Of a stretch of 54,616 nucleotides of DNA, positions 43,760 through 53,536 are shown piece after piece (the first letter of the stretch is position 1; each line of letters starts with the position of its first letter). Both the position numbers and the translations under genes were made by a program. This stretch comes from an uncultured Winogradskyella sp. Lineage in GTDB: Bacteria > Bacteroidota > Bacteroidia > Flavobacteriales > Flavobacteriaceae. The notes beneath the pieces were generated by a model. The model made no database searches and was not told the origin of the DNA. It saw only the letters and a list, made by a program, of their open reading frames with translations. The DNA lies in NCBI RefSeq assembly GCF_937958655.1, contig NZ_CALGNH010000011.1:1-54616 (forward strand), in the 5' to 3' direction.

Positions 43760-46700
43760 CTAGTCCACCACAACCCTAACGCCCTCAGAATGGCTGCTAA
43801 ATTCTGGAGCATACATCGATTGAATTGTACTAATGCCACTACTCATATCACCAGCATTGTTTACTCTTAAGTCGTATTCAAAAACATAAACACCTTTTGT
43901 TAAATAGTCGATAAAAAAGTTTGTAGCAGCATCTTTAGTGCTTTCATAATAGCCTAAACCATCTTGCCATTTGTATTGTGATAACACATTTAGAGGCTCA
44001 AAACCAGCGGCACGCATATCCTTAAGATGTACAAATTCCATAGATCGATCCGTTCTCAATTCTATACGAACTCTTACTAAATCACCAACATGAAGTTTCG
44101 TATCTGTTGTGATTTCCGAGGTTTCTTCTCCTTTGTCAGTATTTGTTTTCAAGAAGAGTTTTTTACTTAGCTTCAATGGATTTTCTGTCCCGCTAGCTGT
44201 CGGGATAATTTTATCTAAGTCTTCAAAGTATTGCCAGTATAAAGCTCCCCAAGCAATACCCTTACCCTTTTTGGTAATGGTGACATTGGCTTGTTCAGGT
44301 TTAATGTCAGATCCTGTCCATGAGGTTTTATAATAACCTGTTCTGGCTTCAAGCTTTACATTTTCTAATGCTTCTGGTGATATGTTTTCATTACCAACCT
44401 TTACATCTACCATCTCTGTCACATCTAGCCAAGAGCTACCTTGTAACAGTAGAGCATAAACTGCTTCTGTAGTAGCTTTGGTGGTTTTCCATTGATTAGT
44501 CTGTTTATTTTTAAGCAACCATATTTTAAGGTTGTCCACAATTTTTGTAGTCACATTTTGCGCTTCGACTGCGCTCAGCGAGACATCGTAACTACCAACA
44601 CCAATTTCAGAAAAGGCCTCAATCAAAAGTGCTTGGGTTTCAATAGGTGCTTGGTACCAATGCCATGAGTTGGTGTTGGCTTTCCAATACATGCCTAGTT
44701 CATCAGACGAGATACTATTCTCTTTAAGGGATTTTAAGATTTTACCAGCTGTTTTGTCATCGTTCATACGATACATAGTTAAACTCATAAGACCTTTGGC
44801 ATAAAGTGATCGTTTTAACCAGTATTTTTTAACCTGGTCTTTATAATACTCCATGACTTGTCCTGCCTCTTTAGAAGACTTAACTTCTGGGTAAAAACTA
44901 CGGACATATAAGTAATGTAGTTGTGTGTAGGATAGGTGGTCTTTACTTAAATCTATATCTTTATTGTACTTTCTAAGGTCTTTATATTCTTTTATAAATT
45001 CCTGATCTAGGTATTGGATAGCCTTGGTAACCATTTGCATCTCGACTGCACTCGATGTGACATTTAGGTGTTTCAAGTGACCAAACCCAGAAATAATGTG
45101 TTGTGTTATGTAACGGTTAGTTCTTCCGCCATTAAACCATGGCCATCCACCAGTTGGTGATTGATTTTGTTTCAGTTTTCTTAAGGACGAGCTAAGTTCA
45201 GCATTCATTTTATTAAGGTCGAAAAGTAAACCGATTCGCTTCTTTTGTTCACTTTCAGACTGTGCGTCACGTAACCAAGGTGTTTCTTGAATTAAAAGTG
45301 ATTTTAATTCTTGATTTTTCTCAAGGTTTGACAAAAGACTTTTGGCTGAGGTACTCGAAGCCCACTGGTTAAAAACGGCTTCAATCTTTGGGTTGGATCT
45401 AACAATATGTTGCGCCAATGCATTGGCATAGTATCTTGAAAAAGTTTGCTCGTTACAGTCATAAGGATACTCCATGAGGTATGGCAAAGCTTGGACAGCA
45501 TACCAAGCCGGATTAGAGGTCATTTCTAAGGTCAACTTATGATTGGTTAAACTTGTAGAATTATTGTTTCTGAGTTTGTCTAGTGTAAAGGTTTTTGATT
45601 CGTTAGAGCGTATCCACATCGGTAGTGTTTCAGTAACTAACATTCGATTAGATAATACAGGTAATACATTTTGCTCACCATCGCTGAATTCGCCAGCTTT
45701 AGCAATAACTTTATATTGTACGGCTTGAGTTCCTTTGGGAATAGTTAAATTCCAACGGACTTGTGTATTGCCTTTAGCTTCAACTGAAAAAGAAGCCCCT
45801 TCTAACTTCCACAGAGGGGAAGAACTGAGCAGTATTGCGGATAAATCTTTATCTGTAAATGGATCGGTTAATATTAGTTGTGCTACACCAGAAAGTGCTT
45901 TATCCGTAAGATTAGCAATCTTAGTACTAATGGTAATTTGGTCACCTTCCCTTAAAAAACGTGGAGCATTAGGTATGACCATTAACTCTTTTTGAGTTAC
46001 TGCTTCCAATTGCGTTACTGCACTTTCTAGGGTTTTGGTATGTGCTAAGAGTTGTAATTTCCATTGGGTTAACGCTTCTGGAGCAGTAAAATTGAAACTT
46101 ACATTACCTTCTGCATCGGTTTGTATTTTCGGGAAGAAGAATGCGGTTCCGTTGAGGTTTTTTCTAACTAATATTTCACTTGATAGATTAGGTAGTTTTT
46201 CTACCATACTAGCTATTATTTTACCATTACTCAATGTATCATATTTAATATTATCAATAGTTGTTTTTTGACCGTTGTCAGCTTTAATTTTACCCTTTGT
46301 ATATACATTCCCTTTGTAGTTATTAAAATCATTGAATTTTTGATCAACATTAGCTTGAGGTGCTGCTAAATAATCAATACCAGCATCAGTTTCTTCAATT
46401 TCATATAAAACATTATCAGCAACTTTTATTGTTCTAATCATTTGATATTCAGTTAACCCAAAATAAAACCCAAACCAATTTAATTGGTCATAATTTTGAT
46501 TAGAGTAGTTTCCTGCATAGACAAAACGATTAAACAATCTAAAACCAGTATTACCAAAACTTTGTCTAGCATTTTTGTTTATTCTGCCGAAATAAGAAGG
46601 TCTATTTATTGGGTTAAAGCTCCAGTTATGTGCTCTAAATTCATCCAACGATGCATCGTACATGCTTGCTAATAACTCAGCAGATACTTTATCGCCTTTA

Positions 46701-49700
46701 GGCCCTTTTATTTTAAAGCTCCAAGTTTCGTCTTGTCTTGGTTGTAGCTTATCTCTAAAGGTAGAAGTTTCAATCTCTAAATCTGTTTTTGGATAAGGTA
46801 CATTAACCCTAAAACTTTGAGGTAAATAGGAGTTAAATGCTGCTGAGCTTGTGTGGACTTTAAAGCCACCTAGGTCATTCTCTGAAACTGGGATGCTTAT
46901 GGTTTGTTTTGAGTCATTGAGTTGTACCAGTTGTGTCTTTATAATTTCACCATCTTTTTCAACTTCAACAGTCACTGTAATATCTTTTGCAGCAGAACCT
47001 AAAGTTAATTTGGCGATGTCTCCAGCCTTGTAACTTTCCTTGTCTAAAGACGCTTCAAACAATTGGTGGTCTGCAACTGTTTTGTCTGAGTGGCTAAATA
47101 AAGAGGTAATAGTTTCTGCCTTAACTGATTGCTCAAATTTGTCTTGGCTTTCTGCAATAATGATGTACTTACCAGACTCCCATTTCTTTATTTTTTTTAG
47201 TGTTATGGTCTTTTCTTTTTCTGTGTTAAAATCTTTACTAAAGACTTCTTTGCCTTTTTTCCAATTGGTTAATTGATGTTCATTATTATAAGGATCGTGT
47301 GGAAATAGCCGTTGAAATTCTTCTTTGGGAATAACTTGGTAATCTGGTGCATTCCAAGGTCTAGGTCTAAGTACATGATTTGGTGCATTAAGCTTAAAAA
47401 CCTTTAAGGTGCCTTTTGCAGGAATGTCTTCTCCATTAAGGTTTTTTGATACTAACGCAATGTCGATTTCCTTTTTAGATTTATCAATAGTTTGAGCTGC
47501 TATAATATTCAGCGTCATGGCATGATAACCGACATTCACAATTGTAGATGTGCTTCGAGTTTCGCCATTTATGTCTGTAACATCTGCAGTGACTTCATAC
47601 CTAAAAATTGGAAGGTTGTCTTTTGCGACACTTTCATCAGGAATGGCTTTAAAGGTGATTTTAAACTCACCTTTGTCATCTGTTGCCCCTTCACCAAAAG
47701 TGATTTCCTGAGCTTCCGAGTTATAGTAATTAGGGCGTCTCCAGTACCACCAATTAGGATATTGCACTTGGCGTTTTACACGATATATTACTTTTGCATC
47801 TGTAATGTTGCTGCCAGCAAATGCTATGGCTTTTCCTTTAACGGTAATACTATCGTTAACCTTGAAGGTTTGGGTAATGGGTTGAAACTCTGGTTTAAAT
47901 TTGGGGCGTTTGTATTCTTCAACTGAAAAGTTGGCGTACCCTCTCGTTTTACAGATCATTTCTATTGAATAGTTACCTGTTAGCTCATCGTTAGGTAAGA
48001 TAAATTCACCACTAACCGAACCATATGCATTTGTGACTAAAGGTAACTCATTAAGTACGTCTCCGTTTACATTTTTCAGCTTAACCGTTACTGTTTCATT
48101 GGCATAAACTTCTGACTTTCCATCTTTGGTTGTGGTTGCTATGCCTTTAAAATAAGCGGTTTGGCCAGGTCTGTAAATACTTCGATCCGTAAATAAAAAG
48201 ACATTGTATTTTGTGTCGTTGTTTTGTTGTCGCTCATAGCTTCTGCCGATATTATAATTTCCAAAAAAGGCAATCTCATTTTTGTAGTCTGCTTTGATCT
48301 CTAATGCTCTGTAATAGTTGTTGTCTTTTTTAAACTGAAACGTTCCCAAACGATCTGTTGTTAGCTTTTTTGTAAACTGTTTGTTTCTATTGTTTGTGTA
48401 GGTGAGGTTAATAACAGCGTCTTTAATTGGTGCTCCATTAGTTCTATTGATAAGCTGATAGTTTACCATATCATTTTCAGCACTTTCAATTAAAGCCATG
48501 TCTATAACCTGTATGTGCGCCACAGCAAACACCTTTTCTTTGGTGTCTGTGTCTGCCTTGATGAGGTATAAACCGTTTGCTAATTCTGGAATAACAATTT
48601 CTGTACGATGTTCTTGATAATCGCCTTCAGATTTTAATGAACTAGAAAATGACTTAACTGGCTTAAGTGTTTTAAAGAATTTTTCTTGATCTTGCGCATT
48701 GTAACTTTTGTTGAATGTTTCGAGTTGGTTTCTGTCAACTTTATAAATCTTGCAATCAAGAGCCTCTAAGTTTCTGTAATTGACTAAAATTCGAGATGCG
48801 GTTTTGATAGGAATAAATGCTTCAGCTTGAAGGCGCAAACTTGGCAAAAGGATCTGTTGTTTTAAGACTTCGCATTGTTTGGCTCCATCACTTTTTGGAT
48901 ATTTTGAAATCACAGTATTACATAGTTCCAAGGCGTCTTTTAACTTCCAACGATGGGTTTCGTCAATTTCTTCCAGATCTGTGTTGCTGTTGTACTGACT
49001 TCCTAATGCTTTGTAAACTTTGGCGATCTCAAAATTGTATAATGCAGATTGTGGCAACTCTTTTAAAGCTTCGGCTTTAGTGTTCAAAGTCTGTATTAAT
49101 AAATTGTTTTTGTTATTAAAAGTTGCATTTTGCTTAATAAATAGTAAGTGTTCTATATCTACTGAGACAAAGGCTTTAGAGCTCTGATCTTTACGATGAG
49201 ATTTTAAAAGATTTTGGTAAACTTTTAAAGCATTAAGTTGTAATGATAAAGAATCTTTAGCGCTTAAGTTTAGATTGATGAATTGCTCACTATCACCAAT
49301 TAATGCTTTGTCTTCAATTTTAAATTTATAGGAAGGCTGAGCGATGCTGTTTTCTGGAGTTTTATAGAATTGAAGTGCATTATGACTTAATAGATCAAAT
49401 AATGTTGGTCTATATTCTTTGGAGTCTTTAGCTTCGTTTAAAAGTACGTTATACTGTTCTAAAGACTCTTGCTGAAGTATTAATCTGTTTTCTAACGAGC
49501 GCTGGTAATACACATTAATTTCCTTAAACAAGGTTTCTAAAGCCCAAGTTCTAAAGTCATCACTTAGCTTTTCTGAAGTTTTTGTTCTATTATAAAATTT
49601 ATAGCGATTTTGTTGAAAATACTGCCAATATAAAGTTGCAAGTATATTTTCTAAAAGGTGCTTAGTTACAATATTCCCGGTCTGTTTAATTTTAGATTTA

Positions 49701-49963
49701 AAATTATTGACAATGCTAAGTTGTGCATCTTCTTCTAGAATAAGCATGTATTTGCTCTTGTAGAGTAAAGCCTTAATCTGCTGTTGCTCGTTATTAGTCT
49801 TAACGGCATCGTTGTAAATAGTGTCAACTAATTCTGAAGCGCTTTTTGTAAGGCCGTCCTTTTCGAGTTTTTCAACTTTTTTCCAGTCGTCTTTAAATCC
49901 TTTTTGGGCATTAGAGAAGGTAGCAAAGCAAATAAGTATCAGTGATGCGAGGTAAGTTTTCAT
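43760..49963 (-). CDS. Alpha-2-macroglobulin family protein
   Basis: A 2067-residue exported protein (signal MKTYLASLILICFATFSNAQ) of the bacterial alpha-2-macroglobulin family, thought to trap proteases in the periplasm or on the surface. The N-terminal 380 residues are helical and specific to this lineage. MG2 follows (TDRSIYRPGQTAYFKGIATT), then the alpha-2-macroglobulin core (PRFLREGDQITISTKIANLTD). The thioester motif is in YPYDCNEQTF (CNEQ, Cys1503), inside an alpha-toroid with QSPTGGWPWFNGG. Residues 1207-1251 share a module with GldJ. Three REP-like repeats are translated in frame (about residues 1635-1643, 1793-1802 and 1919-1926). It has no type IX sorting tail. Confidence 0.93.
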   Translation of the reverse strand: MKTYLASLILICFATFSNAQKGFKDDWKKVEKLEKDGLTKSASELVDTIYNDAVKTNNEQQQIKALLYKSKYMLILEEDAQLSIVNNFKSKIKQTGNIVTKHLLENILATLYWQYFQQNRYKFYNRTKTSEKLSDDFRTWALETLFKEINVYYQRSLENRLILQQESLEQYNVLLNEAKDSKEYRPTLFDLLSHNALQFYKTPENSIAQPSYKFKIEDKALIGDSEQFINLNLSAKDSLSLQLNALKVYQNLLKSHRKDQSSKAFVSVDIEHLLFIKQNATFNNKNNLLIQTLNTKAEALKELPQSALYNFEIAKVYKALGSQYNSNTDLEEIDETHRWKLKDALELCNTVISKYPKSDGAKQCEVLKQQILLPSLRLQAEAFIPIKTASRILVNYRNLEALDCKIYKVDRNQLETFNKSYNAQDQEKFFKTLKPVKSFSSSLKSEGDYQEHRTEIVIPELANGLYLIKADTDTKEKVFAVAHIQVIDMALIESAENDMVNYQLINRTNGAPIKDAVINLTYTNNRNKQFTKKLTTDRLGTFQFKKDNNYYRALEIKADYKNEIAFFGNYNIGRSYERQQNNDTKYNVFLFTDRSIYRPGQTAYFKGIATTTKDGKSEVYANETVTVKLKNVNGDVLNELPLVTNAYGSVSGEFILPNDELTGNYSIEMICKTRGYANFSVEEYKRPKFKPEFQPITQTFKVNDSITVKGKAIAFAGSNITDAKVIYRVKRQVQYPNWWYWRRPNYYNSEAQEITFGEGATDDKGEFKITFKAIPDESVAKDNLPIFRYEVTADVTDINGETRSTSTIVNVGYHAMTLNIIAAQTIDKSKKEIDIALVSKNLNGEDIPAKGTLKVFKLNAPNHVLRPRPWNAPDYQVIPKEEFQRLFPHDPYNNEHQLTNWKKGKEVFSKDFNTEKEKTITLKKIKKWESGKYIIIAESQDKFEQSVKAETITSLFSHSDKTVADHQLFEASLDKESYKAGDIAKLTLGSAAKDITVTVEVEKDGEIIKTQLVQLNDSKQTISIPVSENDLGGFKVHTSSAAFNSYLPQSFRVNVPYPKTDLEIETSTFRDKLQPRQDETWSFKIKGPKGDKVSAELLASMYDASLDEFRAHNWSFNPINRPSYFGRINKNARQSFGNTGFRLFNRFVYAGNYSNQNYDQLNWFGFYFGLTEYQMIRTIKVADNVLYEIEETDAGIDYLAAPQANVDQKFNDFNNYKGNVYTKGKIKADNGQKTTIDNIKYDTLSNGKIIASMVEKLPNLSSEILVRKNLNGTAFFFPKIQTDAEGNVSFNFTAPEALTQWKLQLLAHTKTLESAVTQLEAVTQKELMVIPNAPRFLREGDQITISTKIANLTDKALSGVAQLILTDPFTDKDLSAILLSSSPLWKLEGASFSVEAKGNTQVRWNLTIPKGTQAVQYKVIAKAGEFSDGEQNVLPVLSNRMLVTETLPMWIRSNESKTFTLDKLRNNNSTSLTNHKLTLEMTSNPAWYAVQALPYLMEYPYDCNEQTFSRYYANALAQHIVRSNPKIEAVFNQWASSTSAKSLLSNLEKNQELKSLLIQETPWLRDAQSESEQKKRIGLLFDLNKMNAELSSSLRKLKQNQSPTGGWPWFNGGRTNRYITQHIISGFGHLKHLNVTSSAVEMQMVTKAIQYLDQEFIKEYKDLRKYNKDIDLSKDHLSYTQLHYLYVRSFYPEVKSSKEAGQVMEYYKDQVKKYWLKRSLYAKGLMSLTMYRMNDDKTAGKILKSLKENSISSDELGMYWKANTNSWHWYQAPIETQALLIEAFSEIGVGSYDVSLSAVEAQNVTTKIVDNLKIWLLKNKQTNQWKTTKATTEAVYALLLQGSSWLDVTEMVDVKVGNENISPEALENVKLEARTGYYKTSWTGSDIKPEQANVTITKKGKGIAWGALYWQYFEDLDKIIPTASGTENPLKLSKKLFLKTNTDKGEETSEITTDTKLHVGDLVRVRIELRTDRSMEFVHLKDMRAAGFEPLNVLSQYKWQDGLGYYESTKDAATNFFIDYLTKGVYVFEYDLRVNNAGDMSSGISTIQSMYAPEFSSHSEGVRVVVD
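44188..44205 (-). repeat. REP-like hairpin inside the alpha-2-macroglobulin gene
   Basis: The palindrome TCCCGCTAGCTGTCGGGA has arms TCCCG/CGGGA and an inner AGCT. It is read in frame (IIPTASGTENP) and lies in a surface-like linker. Similar CCCGATAGCTATCGGG-type repeats are dispersed in related genomes as I recall. Confidence 0.55.
44561..44585 (-). repeat. REP-like repeat, copy 1, in the alpha-2-macroglobulin gene
   Basis: On the minus strand it reads TGTCTCGCTGAGCGCAGTCG and on to AAGCG. In frame it gives VSLSAVEAQNVT. It matches copy 2 at 45038-45062 in 17 of 25 positions and in reading frame. Confidence 0.6.
45038..45062 (-). repeat. REP-like repeat, copy 2, in the alpha-2-macroglobulin gene
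   Basis: On the minus strand it reads TGTCACATCGAGTGCAGTCG and on to AGATG, giving NVTSSAVEMQMVT. Same orientation and frame as copy 1. Confidence 0.6.
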
Positions 49964-50113
49964 GTTTGTTCAATTGTGTCTAAAAATACTTTCAAAAGGT
50001 ATTCCAAAAAGTGTATAACATAGCTAAACTATGGTTTCAGTGAGTTAAGTTACGCAATTTGTGAGTGAAAGGCCTCGTTATTAAATTGTATTTTTACCGA
50101 AACGTACCCAATT

Positions 50114-51067
50114 ATGAAAAGATGCTTCTGTATTTTGTTTATGACCTCATTTTGTTTTTCGCAGTCCACTTTGGATAATGCAAAGACCTATATAGATCAG
50201 AAAAAATTTGAGAAAGCACAACAAGAGGTGGAAACCTTTATAGCATCCCATCCTTATGATAAAGAGGCTATTGAACTTTTAGGAGACGCTTATGGACATC
50301 AAAAAAAGTGGGACGAAGCTATTATACAATACGAAAAACTTAAAAATAAAGAGCCTAATAATGCTGATTACCATTACAAGTATGGAGGAGCGTTAGGTAT
50401 GAAAGCCCTCTCTATCAGTAAGCTAAAAGCTTTAGGTATTATAAGCGATGTAAAAGATGCATTTTTAAAAGCAGCAGAATTAGATCCAAATCATATAGAT
50501 ACACGCTGGGCTTTGGTAGAACTTTATGTATCGCTCCCTGGTATTGTTGGTGGAAGTAATTCTAAAGCCTTAAAGTATGCCAATGAGCTACAAAAACTTT
50601 CTAAAGTAGATGGTTATTTGGCAAAAGGCTACGTCTATGAATATGATGACGAACCAGAATTGGCAGAAAAATATTATAGACTTGCTATTAAAGTTGGTGG
50701 TTCGGTAACTTGTTATGAAAAACTGACCAATTTTTACCAAAGCCAAAACCAACCAGAGAAAGCTATAGGTACTATTGAAAAAGCACATCAGAAGCATCAG
50801 CGTAATGCCATGCATTATCAAATTGGAAAAGTATGTGCGGATTATAACCTTCAATTAAATAAAGGGGAGAAATGTCTTAAAGCGTATTTAAGTAATCATT
50901 CTGCAAAGGATGGTGTGCCTAAGGCTTGGGCTTATTATAGATTAGCTCAGATTCATAAACATAAAAACAATAAGACTGAAGCCTTAAAATGGATCAATAA
51001 AGCCATTGCTGGTCTGCCAAAGATCAAAGTCTTTAAGGAAGAGAAGACTTCTATTTCAAAACTTTAA
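50114..51067 (+). CDS. Exported tetratricopeptide-repeat protein
   Basis: A 317-residue protein with a signal peptide (MKRCFCILFMTSFCFSQ) and about five TPR-like helical pairs (such as FEKAQQEVETFIASHPYDKEAIELLGDAYG and WDEAIIQYEKLKNKEPNNADYHYKYG). It is likely a periplasmic scaffold; no catalytic motif is visible. It is divergent from the alpha-2-macroglobulin gene with 150 bases between them, and a functional link is possible but unsupported. Confidence 0.88.
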   Translation: MKRCFCILFMTSFCFSQSTLDNAKTYIDQKKFEKAQQEVETFIASHPYDKEAIELLGDAYGHQKKWDEAIIQYEKLKNKEPNNADYHYKYGGALGMKALSISKLKALGIISDVKDAFLKAAELDPNHIDTRWALVELYVSLPGIVGGSNSKALKYANELQKLSKVDGYLAKGYVYEYDDEPELAEKYYRLAIKVGGSVTCYEKLTNFYQSQNQPEKAIGTIEKAHQKHQRNAMHYQIGKVCADYNLQLNKGEKCLKAYLSNHSAKDGVPKAWAYYRLAQIHKHKNNKTEALKWINKAIAGLPKIKVFKEEKTSISKL

Positions 51068-51158
51068 GTCGGTATACATTACTATTAGTTATACAATCTA
51101 TTAAAAATATTAATAGGCTAAATATTTGTTAAATTATCAATTTTGATAGTATTACTAT

Positions 51159-51166
51159 TATCTTTG
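51159..51166 (+). promoter_or_regulatory. -7 element of the TetR-ABC-HlyD operon
   Basis: TATCTTTG ends 18 bases before the ATG at 51185. Because it lies downstream of the earlier ATA/ATT codons near 51143, it supports 51185 as the regulator start. Confidence 0.5.
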
Positions 51167-51184
51167 CGTTCAAATATTTTATGC

Positions 51185-51877
51185 ATGATTAGTTTACTCT
51201 CTAATTTAAAAATAGCAGTACCAGATAAGATTTTCATTAAAGATCCTGAATCCTCAAATTTAGGTAAGCGCATTATAGAGCACAGTATTCTGTTAATTGA
51301 CGATATTGGTTTTGATAGTTTTACATTTAAGAAGTTAGGTTCTAAGATTGGTTCTAACGAAAGTTCTATTTATCGTTATTTTGAGAGTAAGCACAAATTG
51401 CTTCTCTATTTAACGTCTTGGTATTGGGCTTGGATAGAGTATCAGTTAGTATTTGCTACGCATAATGTACAAGATAATAAAGAACAGTTAAATAAAGCTA
51501 TTGAAGTTGTTACCAGAACCATAAAAGAAGATTTAACCTTTACACATATTAATGAGGTTGTTCTCAATAGGATTATTATTAATGAATATTCAAAATCTTT
51601 CCTAACTAAAGAAGTTGACAGCGAAAATAAAGAAGGATATTTTGTTGTTTACAAGCGTTTAATTAGACGCTTAAGTGAAATTTTTACAAATATAAATTCT
51701 AACTATGAATTTCCTCTAAGTTTAGCAAGTACTATCGTAGAAGGTGCTTTGCATCAACATTTCTTAAAAGCGCATTTTAGCTCTATTACTGATTGTGGCA
51801 AAGATGTAACGCCAACAGAGTTTTTTATTAACCTTACCCAAAACGTTTTAACGCCAATTACAAATGGATCAAAATAA
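51185..51877 (+). CDS. TetR/AcrR-type transcriptional regulator
   Basis: A regulator of about 230 residues. The TetR helix-turn-helix is GKRIIEHSILLIDDIGFDSFTFKKLGSKIGSNESSIYRYFESKHKLLLYL. The rest is helical ligand-binding domain. The start at 51185 leaves MISLLSNLKIAVPDKIF at the N-terminus; the longer open frame from 51143 overlaps the promoter and is rejected. Its end overlaps the ABC exporter start by 14 bases, so it probably controls its own export operon. Confidence 0.85.
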   Translation: MISLLSNLKIAVPDKIFIKDPESSNLGKRIIEHSILLIDDIGFDSFTFKKLGSKIGSNESSIYRYFESKHKLLLYLTSWYWAWIEYQLVFATHNVQDNKEQLNKAIEVVTRTIKEDLTFTHINEVVLNRIIINEYSKSFLTKEVDSENKEGYFVVYKRLIRRLSEIFTNINSNYEFPLSLASTIVEGALHQHFLKAHFSSITDCGKDVTPTEFFINLTQNVLTPITNGSK

Positions 51878-53525
51878 ACCACTCTTAACCCCTTGGCAAC
51901 GATTTATAGGGATTCTAAAATTAGAAAAAAAGGATTTATTACAGGTTATATACTATGCCGTATTTTCTGGTCTTATAAGTCTTACGTTACCACTAGGTAT
52001 ACAAGCTATAATAAACTTAATACAAGGTGCCCAAGTCAGTACCTCTTGGATTGTTCTGGTTATTTTGGTCACCTTAGGAGTCGTCTTTGTTGGTATATTA
52101 CAATTAATGCAAATGCGAATAATAGAAACGGTACAGCAACGTATCTTTATGCGTGCTTCGTTTGAGTTTACGTATCGTTTTCCAAAGATAAAAATGAACG
52201 AACTACGCAACTACTATCCACCAGAGTTGGCCAATCGTTTTTTCGATGTATTAACCGTACAAAAAGGATTAGCAAAATTATTAATTGACGTGCCTGCGGC
52301 TGTTTTGCAGATTGTCTTTGCATTAATCCTTCTGTCATTTTACCATCCATTTTTTATTGCATTTGGTGTATTGTTAATTGTATTAATATACATCGTATTT
52401 AAGTTTACAATACAAAAAGGTATGCAGACTAGCCTAATTGAGTCTAAGAAAAAATATATGGTAGCACACTGGATTCAAGAAGTTGCCAGAGCCATTACTA
52501 GTTTTAAGATTTCTGGTAGAACCTCATTGGCTTTAGAGAAGAATGACAAATTGGTAAATGGTTATTTAGAAGCAAGAGAAAGTCACTTTAAAATTTTAGT
52601 CATTCAATTTATTCAAATGATAGGATTTAAAGTTGTTGTTACCGCTGGTTTATTAATAATTGGAGGGCTTTTGGTACTTAGTCAGGAGATGAATATTGGA
52701 CAGTTTGTTGCGGCAGAAATTATTATTTTATTGGTTATTGCATCCGTAGAAAAACTAATACTTGGGCTAGAATCATTCTATGATGTATTAACATCTTTAG
52801 AAAAAATGGGGCAAGTTGTAGACAAAAAAATAGAGCCACAAGATGGCATTAAAGTAGAAGACGCAGAAAGTCTAAAGATTGAGCTCGATAAGATTACCTA
52901 TGAAGTACCAAATAGAACGCTACCCATTTTAAAGAATGTGTCTATGACGATTAATCCGTCTAGTCGCATATTAATACAAGGACCGAGTGGCTCAGGTAAA
53001 TCTAGTTTGTTACGAATGATTTCTGGCATTATAGAACCAACCAAAGGACGGATTTATGTTAATGATGAATATATTCAAAATCTTCATCTTAATAATTACA
53101 GATCTTGTTTAGGGTTATCACTTGCAGAAGAAACACCATTTGAAGGAAGTATAAGAGATAACCTTACACTAACAAATACCAATATTAGCGACCAAGAAAT
53201 TCATAATGTCATTGAGACCGTAGGGCTGAGAAGTTACCTCAAAGAAACAGAGCGAGGATTAGAAACTATAATCTACCCAGAAGGAAAGCAAATGTCGTTT
53301 ACAATAGCTAAAAAAATGATCTTAGCAAGGGCAATTTTAAAGAAGCCAAAAGTACTTGTGCTAGAAGAACCTTTAGAGCATTTTGAAGCTACCGAGGCAA
53401 AGCGAATTATTAAAGCATTAACGGCACCTGAAAATCCTTGGGCTCTCATTGTTGCTAGTTTTAATAAAGATTGGACGAGTGAATGTACAAATGTTATTAA
53501 TCTAAATAATGGTGAAATTATCTAA
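51864..53525 (+). CDS. ABC exporter (membrane + ATPase) with degenerate ATPase motifs
   Basis: A 553-residue half-transporter: six-helix type I export domain to about residue 320, then an ATPase domain. Walker A is intact (GPSGSGKSS, Lys379). The other motifs are not: the LSGGQ signature reads EGKQMS, Walker B is VLVLEEPLEHF (Glu in place of the metal Asp), and the H-loop histidine is replaced in VASFNKDW. It may bind ATP but hydrolyse it poorly, or pair with another subunit. A HlyD-type adaptor follows after 11 bases, as in export systems for peptides or drugs. Confidence 0.88.
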   Translation: MDQNKPLLTPWQRFIGILKLEKKDLLQVIYYAVFSGLISLTLPLGIQAIINLIQGAQVSTSWIVLVILVTLGVVFVGILQLMQMRIIETVQQRIFMRASFEFTYRFPKIKMNELRNYYPPELANRFFDVLTVQKGLAKLLIDVPAAVLQIVFALILLSFYHPFFIAFGVLLIVLIYIVFKFTIQKGMQTSLIESKKKYMVAHWIQEVARAITSFKISGRTSLALEKNDKLVNGYLEARESHFKILVIQFIQMIGFKVVVTAGLLIIGGLLVLSQEMNIGQFVAAEIIILLVIASVEKLILGLESFYDVLTSLEKMGQVVDKKIEPQDGIKVEDAESLKIELDKITYEVPNRTLPILKNVSMTINPSSRILIQGPSGSGKSSLLRMISGIIEPTKGRIYVNDEYIQNLHLNNYRSCLGLSLAEETPFEGSIRDNLTLTNTNISDQEIHNVIETVGLRSYLKETERGLETIIYPEGKQMSFTIAKKMILARAILKKPKVLVLEEPLEHFEATEAKRIIKALTAPENPWALIVASFNKDWTSECTNVINLNNGEII

Positions 53526-53536
53526 ATTCTAAAGCT

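Noticed and set aside
47492-47926. Plus-strand ORF inside the alpha-2-macroglobulin gene
   Set aside because: A shadow of the coding frame with no supporting signal or family pattern.
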